Shown here piece by piece: positions 62,217 to 64,000 of a stretch of DNA of 64,000 nt; the stretch's first letter is position 1; each line of letters begins with the position of its first letter. Origin of the DNA: Branchipolynoe longqiensis (lineage: Eukaryota > Annelida > Polychaeta > Phyllodocida > Polynoidae); assembly GCA_030323885.1 (NCBI GenBank), contig CM059203.1:558001-622000 (forward strand), given 5' to 3'. The position numbers and the translations under genes were made by a program. The notes beneath the pieces are model-generated. The model did not search any database and had not been told where the DNA came from. It saw only the letters and a list, made by a program, of their open reading frames with translations.

Positions 62217-62408
62217 AACAATCAATCAATAGTTCCGTCCTCTAGTCGAGGGTTGGATGCAATGGTTCTCCACTTGTCCCTATGGTGTGCTGTTCTGTTA
62301 GACTGTGAATAATTCAAGCCTGTCCACTGTGAAATATTTGTAAACCATGATGTTCTTGGTCTCCCTCTCCCTCTGCTGCCATTCACCTTCTCTTCCAACA
62401 ATGTGCCA
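62217..62408 (-). mobile_element. RTE-type LINE 3' fragment
   Basis: Nearly identical to 12213-12400 ('GTTCCGTCCTCTAGTCGAGG'), with a few substitutions. 5'-truncated to about 190 bp. Confidence 0.85.
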
Positions 62409-62635
62409 ATACATTTTTAACAGTTACACAAAAATCAACAACAAATTCAGGGGCCAGCGATTTTTCAGCACGGGCGGGGACGATCGCCAATTCTTGTTTT
62501 TGGCCTAACTTTTCATGAGGGATGAAAGAGCTCCATGATTTCGTGAATTTCCACTATTTTTTATATTCATCGATTAACTTTACAAAATGGCGAGATATAT
62601 GACAGAAAGTAGTTAGCTTTAAATCCCATTCTTAT

Positions 62636-62670
62636 ATTCCCTTAGATGTTGCTAGAACATAAAAAGCCAA
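62636..62670 (+). mobile_element. SINE1 tail fragment
   Basis: 'CCCTTAGATGTTGCTAGAAC' followed by an A-rich end. Bases 62409-62635 hold nothing recognised. Confidence 0.6.
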
Positions 62671-62754
62671 ACAAGAAATAGTTTGGTTCATGTAGTTTGG
62701 GGTGATTCAAGTAACTGCTAAGGCGACACCTTACTACGACAAAGCAATCCTGGA

Positions 62755-63125
62755 TAAATATTAATAATAATAATAAAACATGTATATAGTGCCCAATCCA
62801 GGAAGCCGTTCTCAGGCGCTTAACATAACAAACAAATATACAGGAAAATAAATTTCACCTAGTTAAAATCAGATTTAAACAAATGTGTCTTAAGACCTTT
62901 TTTAAAAGCACCAACAGATTTACAATCTGTGATATATCCTGGCAGGGCAGTCCATACTCTCGGGGCAGCAATACTAAAAAGTCAATTTCTCAGTGTATCT
63001 TCTGTTGGAAACAAACAAATACGAAACTTTATTTATTCTACTTACAGTGGATATTCATGTTTCCCTGGAGAAATATTAATGTGTTTGATTACAGCTCATT
63101 TGAAGCTGTATACGCTTAAGTTTTA
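62755..63125. other. Interspersed repeat remnant, family unknown
   Basis: (AAT)n followed by 'TGTATATAGTGCCCAATCCA' and 'CGTTCTCAGGCGCTTAACAT', a pattern I associate with dispersed repeats of invertebrate genomes. No coding potential supported. Confidence 0.4.
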
Positions 63126-63139
63126 CGAAATACTTTTGT

Positions 63140-63505
63140 TGGAAATAAATGTTTATGTATGGTCTATTGTTATGTATGGTCTATTGTTATGTATGGTCTA
63201 TTGTTATGTATGGTCTAGTTATGTTTGGTCTATAGTTATGTATGATCTATAGTTATGTATGGTCTATAGCTATGTAGTATGTATGGTCTATAGTTATGTA
63301 TGGTCTATAGTTATGTATGGTCTATAGTTAAGTATGGTCTATAATTATGTATGGTCTACAGTTATGTATGGTCTATAGCTATGTATGGTCTATATCTATG
63401 TATGGTATATAGCTATGTATGGTCTATAGCTATGTATGGTCTATAGCTATGTATGGTCTATAGCTATGTATGGTCTATAGCTATGTATGGTCTATAGTTA
63501 TTGTG
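63140..63505. repeat. 17-bp minisatellite TATGTATGGTCTATAGT
   Basis: About 21 units of 'TATGTATGGTCTATAGT' or '...GC'. Continues at 63930-63960 after a 425-bp interruption. Confidence 0.95.
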
Positions 63506-63929
63506 GTATGCGGGTAATGCAGCACCTCGGATACCTTAGGTGCTAAAATACCTCAGGGAGTTTGACGCCCCTGCCTTGCAAAGTTGTATACCACTACCTT
63601 GTGGTACAAGTTCTGGTTCTTGATAGAATCAAAGGCTAAGGGAGCAAACCCTAACAGAAAACCATGTTATCGTGGCAGCATTAAGGGCTGTGATGAATGG
63701 AACTCCCGACGTCTCCGACCAGCCGCTGCAGGGACAAATAGTTTGCACCTGTCTTGACATGTTCTTGCCGGTGTGAGACCTCTATTTGCTCCCTGAGAGA
63801 GTGCCGCTAATAACTTGCAAAAGCCAGCAGCACTTCAACACTTTGCAAGCAGCTTTTATGAAATGTACAACCGCACAAAGCAGCGGTTAAGTAATGAAGG
63901 CGGTCTTTGTCGCGTTGCGACTGACAGCA
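63506..63929. mobile_element. Unidentified insertion in the 17-bp array
   Basis: Complex sequence from 'GTGGTATGCGGGTAATGCAG' to 'GTCGCGTTGCGACTGACAGC' splits the array. 'ATAGTTAT' on both sides may be an 8-bp target duplication or just array sequence. It might be the 5' region of a LINE, but no ORF supports that. Confidence 0.4.
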
Positions 63930-64000
63930 TAGTTATGTATAGTCCATAGTTATGTATGGCTATGACTAACCCATTATTTCATTGTTTCATTTATCACATA

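Noticed and set aside
62883..63252. Tyr/Val-rich ORFs at the window end
   Set aside because: The second half is the 17-bp array; the first half is an interspersed repeat remnant.

Overview
The window looks like repeat-dominated, non-vertebrate animal DNA. Evidence: tRNA-headed SINEs in about 30 copies, I-type and RTE-type non-LTR retrotransposon fragments, a tyrosine-recombinase (DIRS-type) retrotransposon, pogo-like and fold-back MITEs, a histone H4 pseudogene, and many unrelated minisatellites. No bacterial operons, CRISPR arrays, rRNA genes or true tRNA genes are present. The species cannot be named from sequence alone; a marine invertebrate is a guess based on repeat types.

Layout. 1-4.5 kb: a mariner-like MITE, a 5'-truncated I-type LINE with RNase H, a pogo-like MITE, three short-unit tandem arrays and a histone H4 pseudogene. 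4.9-10.5 kb: four tandem arrays (units about 10-20, 81, 43 and 11 bp). 10.5-14.1 kb: a possible solo LTR, an RTE-type LINE inside a SINE, and a 34-bp array. 14.2-20.6 kb: a very C-rich strand carrying decayed then crisp 'CCCCTCTCGTA' repeats. 20.6-30 kb: 206-bp and 87-bp satellites, CCACCACTCC arrays, SINEs, and MITE family M1 including a self-nested copy. 30-48 kb: minisatellites alternating with SINEs and short coding-like islands on the minus strand. 48-50.9 kb: SINEs with clear target-site duplications. 50.9-56.3 kb: a complete DIRS-type element with three open ORFs and an internal complementary region. 56.3-64 kb: SINEs, a second I-type LINE copy with a perfect 12-bp TSD, fold-back family M3 interleaved with a 41-bp minisatellite, and a 17-bp array.

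Family names used here. SINE1 has a tRNA-like head, either head a ('TGGCCGAATCGG' A box) or head b ('TGGCCGAATGAG'), joined to one shared body with landmarks 'CAGTGGGGCAGCACTATAAAG' and 'GACCTTAGATGTTGCTAGGA' and a tail 'CGTAAAACAACAACAAAC'. SINE2 has a tRNA-Arg(CCT)-like head and its own body. M1 is a MITE with two unlike arms, A and B, and shared tips 'TTAAAGCTGCATAGTCCGAT'. M2 has tips near 'TTAAGGGGCTGTCACA'. M3 has tips near 'GGGCCGTATGCATGA'.

Function. The only autonomous element that looks complete is the DIRS element (gag-like, RT-RNase H, tyrosine recombinase). The SINEs depend on a LINE partner, and their tail resembles the tail of the I-type LINE present here. No confident host gene was found. 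Several 42-124 bp islands on the minus strand, between the repeats, read like exons with good splice sites. They may be parts of one or more large genes whose introns hold the satellites, and this is the main open question of the window.
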